From positions 4,890,501 through 4,954,500 of the forward strand of contig NZ_CP029043.1 in the NCBI RefSeq assembly GCF_003074055.1: a stretch of 64,000 nucleotides of DNA. Direction: 5' to 3'. Positions 61,177 through 64,000 of this stretch are shown here, one piece after another (the stretch's first letter is position 1; every line of letters starts with the position of its first letter). The stretch is from Streptomyces nigra (GTDB lineage: Bacteria > Actinomycetota > Actinomycetes > Streptomycetales > Streptomycetaceae). Under the pieces are notes generated by a model, which did no database searches, was not told where the DNA came from, and saw nothing but the letters and a program-made list of their open reading frames with translations. The position numbers were made by a program, and so were the translations under genes.

Positions 61177-61217
61177 ACGCGTGAGGGGTGACCGCCCGGC
61201 GGTCGCCCCTCACGCGT
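61177..61217. terminator. bidirectional hairpin after the AIM24 operon
   Basis: An 18-bp stem (61177-61194 with 61200-61217, one T-G type mismatch) with a 5-base loop. It abuts the stop of the minus-strand Nudix gene. Confidence 0.82.
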
Positions 61218-61739
61218 TCACAGCCGCGCGCGCGTGGCCTCCAGCAGCCGTACGACCGAGGCGTCCGCCACGTCCGGGACCTCGTCGTAGGCGAACCAGC
61301 GCACGTCCAGTGACTCGTCGCTGATCGCGTGCTCGGCGTCCGAGGGCGCGAGGACGGCGTACTGCACGTCCAGATGCCAGTTGCAGGGCGCCGGGATGGG
61401 ATGCCGGTCGAGGCGCACCGGGCCGCCCGGCAGCAGGGTCAGACCGGTGACGCCGGACTCCTCGGTGGCCTCACGCAGGGCGGCCGCCGCCAGGGTCGCG
61501 TCGCCCGGCTCGCAGTGGCCGCCCATCTGCAGCCACATCCGGAGCTTTTTGTGCAGCGTCAGCAGCACCCGCCCGCGGTCGGGGTCGACCACCAGGGCGC
61601 TCGCCGTGATGTGGCCGTCCGAGCAGGCCTTCCACAGGCCGTCGGGGTGCTCCGCGAGATGGTCGAGGTAGACCTGGCGCAGCTCGCTCTGGTCCTCGTA
61701 CCCCTTGAGCACCAGGACCGCGTCGTCGTACAGGCTCAC
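61218..61739 (-). CDS. Nudix hydrolase
   Basis: A 173-residue Nudix protein. The Nudix box reads GHCEPGD ... REATEESGV, with Asp in place of the usual first Glu. The substrate is unknown; the MutT-like layout and N-terminal helices (ELRQVYLDHLAEHPDG) fit the Streptomyces family found beside DUF2342. GTG 61739 overlaps the stop of the upstream metalloprotease gene (GTGA), so it is translationally coupled. Confidence 0.88.
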   Translation of the reverse strand: MSLYDDAVLVLKGYEDQSELRQVYLDHLAEHPDGLWKACSDGHITASALVVDPDRGRVLLTLHKKLRMWLQMGGHCEPGDATLAAAALREATEESGVTGLTLLPGGPVRLDRHPIPAPCNWHLDVQYAVLAPSDAEHAISDESLDVRWFAYDEVPDVADASVVRLLEATRARL

Positions 61740-63190
61740 TCGCCGTCGTCGTCCTTCCGGCGGTCCTCGCCGTCCTCGGGGCCCTTGCTCAGGTCGGGCT
61801 TGCCCGTGGAGCCGCCGCTCGCCGCCTCGCCGAGCATCTTGTCGAGCTCGGAGAAATCGATCTGCTCGCGGTGCACGAAGCCGTCCGGGTCGTCCAGGTC
61901 GCTCGCCGTCGGCAGCATGTCCGGGTGGTGCCACAGGGCGTCCCGGCCGTCGACACCGCGCGCGTCCGTCAGCGAGGCCCACAGCCGGGAGGCGTCGCGC
62001 AGCCGGCGCGGACGCAGCTCGAGCCCGATGAGCGTGGCGAAGGTCTGCTCGGCCGGACCGCCCGAGGCACGACGGCGGCGCAGCGTCTCGCGCAGCGCGT
62101 CCGCGGACGACAGACGGGGCTTCGCGGCCGCGTGCACCACCGCGTCCACCCAGCCCTCGACCAGCGCCAGAGCCGTCTCCAGACGGGCCAGGGCGGCCTT
62201 CTGCTCCGGGGTGTCCTCCGGCTGGAACATGCCCTGCTGGAGCGCGTCCTGGAGCTGCTCGGGGTTCTGAGGGTCGAACTGGCCGACGACGTCCTCCAGC
62301 TTGGCGGTGTCGACCTTGATCCCGCGCGCGTACCCGTCGACCGCGCCGAACAGATGGGAGCGCAGCCATGGCACATGGGCGAAGAGCCGCTGGTGGGCGG
62401 CCTCGCGCAGCGCCAGATACAGGCGCACCTCCTCCTGCGGCACACCGAGGTCCTTGCCGAACGACTCGATGTTGACCGGAAGGAGCGCGGCCTTCCCCGC
62501 CGGGCCGAGCGGCAGGCCGATGTCGGTGGAGCCGACGACCTCGCCCGCGAGCACGCCCACGGCCTGCCCGATCTGCGTGCCGAACATGGCGCCGCCCATC
62601 GAGCGCATCATGCCGATCAGCGGGCCGGCCATGGCCTGCATCTCCTCGGGCAGCACGTCGCCCATGGCGTTGCCGACGCGCTCGGCCACCGGGTCGACCA
62701 GCTCCTGCCACGCGGGCAGGGTCGCCTCGACCCACTCCGCGCGGCTCCAGGCGACGGCGGTGCCCGCACCCGACGGCAGCGACGTCGCGTCGTCGAGCCA
62801 CAGGTCGGCGAGGCGGACCGCCTCCTGCACGGCGGTGCGATCGGCGGGGCCGACGCTGGCGTCCTTGGTGCCGTCCGCCGTGCCCTGGGAGACCGTCTGG
62901 CGGGCGATCTGCTTGGCCATGTCCCAGTTCACCGGGCCGCCCTCGTACGAGAGCATCTGGCCGAGCTGCTGGAAGGCGGCGCCCAGGTCGTTGGGGCTCA
63001 GCGAACCGAACATCGCTGCGAACGGATTGTCGGCGCCCGGGCTGCCAAAGCCTCCGGCACCGGGCACCCCGAAGCCGAACGGGTTGGACGGTCCCTGACC
63101 ACCACCGCTCTCCTGGTCCTTCTTCTTGCCCTCGTCGCCGTCGTCCGGCTCCTCCGGCGGAAGGCCGAATCCGAATGGGGTGTCACTCAC
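61736..63190 (-). CDS. DUF2342 zinc-dependent metalloprotease-like protein
   Basis: 484 residues. A Gly/Pro-rich start is followed by a helical DUF2342 (zincin-like) domain with EAAHQRLFAHVPWLRSHL, the family's metal-site segment. The first His of a classic HExxH is Arg-Glu-Ala-Ala-His here, so activity is uncertain. GTG 63190 has GAGGAA upstream. It is the first gene of a two-gene unit with the Nudix hydrolase, and its mycobacterial homologue also lies near whiB7. Confidence 0.85.
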   Translation of the reverse strand: MSDTPFGFGLPPEEPDDGDEGKKKDQESGGGQGPSNPFGFGVPGAGGFGSPGADNPFAAMFGSLSPNDLGAAFQQLGQMLSYEGGPVNWDMAKQIARQTVSQGTADGTKDASVGPADRTAVQEAVRLADLWLDDATSLPSGAGTAVAWSRAEWVEATLPAWQELVDPVAERVGNAMGDVLPEEMQAMAGPLIGMMRSMGGAMFGTQIGQAVGVLAGEVVGSTDIGLPLGPAGKAALLPVNIESFGKDLGVPQEEVRLYLALREAAHQRLFAHVPWLRSHLFGAVDGYARGIKVDTAKLEDVVGQFDPQNPEQLQDALQQGMFQPEDTPEQKAALARLETALALVEGWVDAVVHAAAKPRLSSADALRETLRRRRASGGPAEQTFATLIGLELRPRRLRDASRLWASLTDARGVDGRDALWHHPDMLPTASDLDDPDGFVHREQIDFSELDKMLGEAASGGSTGKPDLSKGPEDGEDRRKDDDGE

Positions 63191-63382
63191 GGGATTCCTC
63201 GGCTGGTAAGGCCACCGGCTGGCGCCGGCGGCACGACTGCCCGATAACACCACCCAGCGTAGACACCTGTGACCGATCGGGCCTCGGTGCTTCGCCGACT
63301 CTCGGCCTGCGGCAGGATGGATGCCACCTGGTACGTACGCGTCACTCACGCTCGTACTGAAGACAACCGCTGGAGACGCCCG

Positions 63383-64000
63383 GTGAGTTCCCCCGATCCG
63401 CAGGTTCGCGCAGCGCGAAACCGGTCAACCCCTCCCGCGCGCGGTGTGCGCGGTCCCGTCGTCGCGGTCACCGGTGCCGCGTCCGGCGTCGGTGCCCTGC
63501 TCACGGAGCGGCTCGTCGCCTCCGACGAGGTCAAGCAGGTCATCGCGATCGACGAGCGGCGCGGCGACTGCGCGGAGGCGCAGTGGCACATCCTGGACGT
63601 CCGTGACCCGGCCATCGCGGAGAAGCTGCGCGGCGCCGACGTCGTCGTGCACCTGGCGCTCGACCTCGATCTGGAGACGGATCCCGCCGCGCGGACCGCC
63701 TACAACGTTCGGGGGACCCAGACCGTCCTGACGGCCGCCGCGGCCGCCGGAGTGCACCGCGTGGTGCTGTGCACCTCCGCGATGGTCTACGGCGCCCTGC
63801 CGGACAACGAGCTGCCACTGTCCGAGGACGCCGAGCTGCGGGCGACCGCCGAGGCCACCGGCGTCGGCGACCTGCTGGAGATCGAGCGCCTGGCACGCCG
63901 CGCCCCCCGCGCCCACCCGGGCCTCAACGTCACCGTCGTCCGTCCGGCCGTCCTGGTCGGCGGCACCGACACCGCGCTGACCAGGTACTTCGAGTCGCCT
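63383..64000 (+). CDS. NAD-dependent epimerase/dehydratase (partial, runs off the window)
   Basis: The 206 codons visible begin at GTG 63383 (GGAG 8 bases upstream). They encode an SDR-type enzyme: VTGAASGVGALL nucleotide-binding motif near residue 28, VVHLALDLD, NVRGTQTVL, and an STAMVYG-like segment (CTSAMVYGALPDNE). The tyrosine-lysine pair and substrate part lie at or beyond the end. It is divergent from the DUF2342 gene; the function is not predictable from this part. Confidence 0.85.
   Translation, partial: MSSPDPQVRAARNRSTPPARGVRGPVVAVTGAASGVGALLTERLVASDEVKQVIAIDERRGDCAEAQWHILDVRDPAIAEKLRGADVVVHLALDLDLETDPAARTAYNVRGTQTVLTAAAAAGVHRVVLCTSAMVYGALPDNELPLSEDAELRATAEATGVGDLLEIERLARRAPRAHPGLNVTVVRPAVLVGGTDTALTRYFESP

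Overview
The window is chromosomal DNA of a Streptomyces or very close relative. Base composition is very GC-rich, codons end almost always in G or C, GTG starts are common, and several genes mark the lineage: a WblC/WhiB7-type regulator, a mycoredoxin, TatB, TerD/AIM24 proteins, DUF3107, DUF3152, and a TTA (bldA-type) leucine codon. No rRNA, tRNA, CRISPR array or prophage was found. Gene order resembles what I remember of the S. coelicolor chromosome around wblC. It also matches two mycobacterial neighbourhoods: the sigE-rseA-htrA-tatB-mrp-DUF1003-MgtE_N-corA block, and the rhlE ... moeZ ... ATL-adnAB-nudC-mrx1-uvrD2-whiB7 block. These synteny statements are from memory, not from a search.

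Layout. 1-5.4 kb: end of a probable anti-sigma factor, an HtrA-type membrane protease (its reading frame appears broken twice in a repetitive stretch), TatB, a conserved protein, and the Fe-S carrier ATPase Mrp. 5.4-12.5 kb: a magnesium-flavoured group (a soluble MgtE-N/CBS protein coupled to a DUF1003 membrane protein, then CorA), a lipoprotein, a MITE-like repeat, a SUFU-domain protein, and an MFS exporter whose promoter contains a dyad operator. 12.7-22.9 kb: mostly conserved housekeeping or hypothetical genes (PHP phosphoesterase, MarC, NYN, hydrolase, DEAD-box RNA helicase with a long basic repeat tail, ferritin-like protein, DUF3107, TetR). 23.2-26.8 kb: a hydrolase and a DUF3152 metzincin-like membrane protein, then the scar of a deleted ABC-transporter operon.

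26.8-31.8 kb: a compact, translationally coupled cluster of a PelF-like glycosyltransferase, a multi-pass membrane protein, a sugar-nucleotide epimerase and a spherulin-4/GH135-like protein. Three tiny ORFs are wedged between the genes and the last gene has a TTA codon. This is the best candidate for a poorly described system, probably an exopolysaccharide made or trimmed under developmental control. 31.9-39.3 kb: moeZ, two tandem secreted tripeptidyl-aminopeptidase-like lipoproteins, and a fusion of membrane, kinase-like and LPG-synthase-like domains.

39.5-53.9 kb: a DNA repair and stress block (alkyltransferase-like protein, an AdnAB-type helicase-nuclease pair, M20 peptidase, NudC, mycoredoxin, UvrD2). 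It leads into wblC, which has a long leader containing an ORF and an intrinsic terminator. 54-64 kb: an ABC1 kinase overlapping a RiPP-cyclodehydratase-like ThiF protein, a YgjP-like metallopeptidase, a TerD-AIM24 operon, a Nudix/DUF2342 pair, and the start of an NAD-dependent epimerase. Many genes are separated by strong hairpins, and at least nine appear to be transcribed from promoters that would give leaderless mRNAs.
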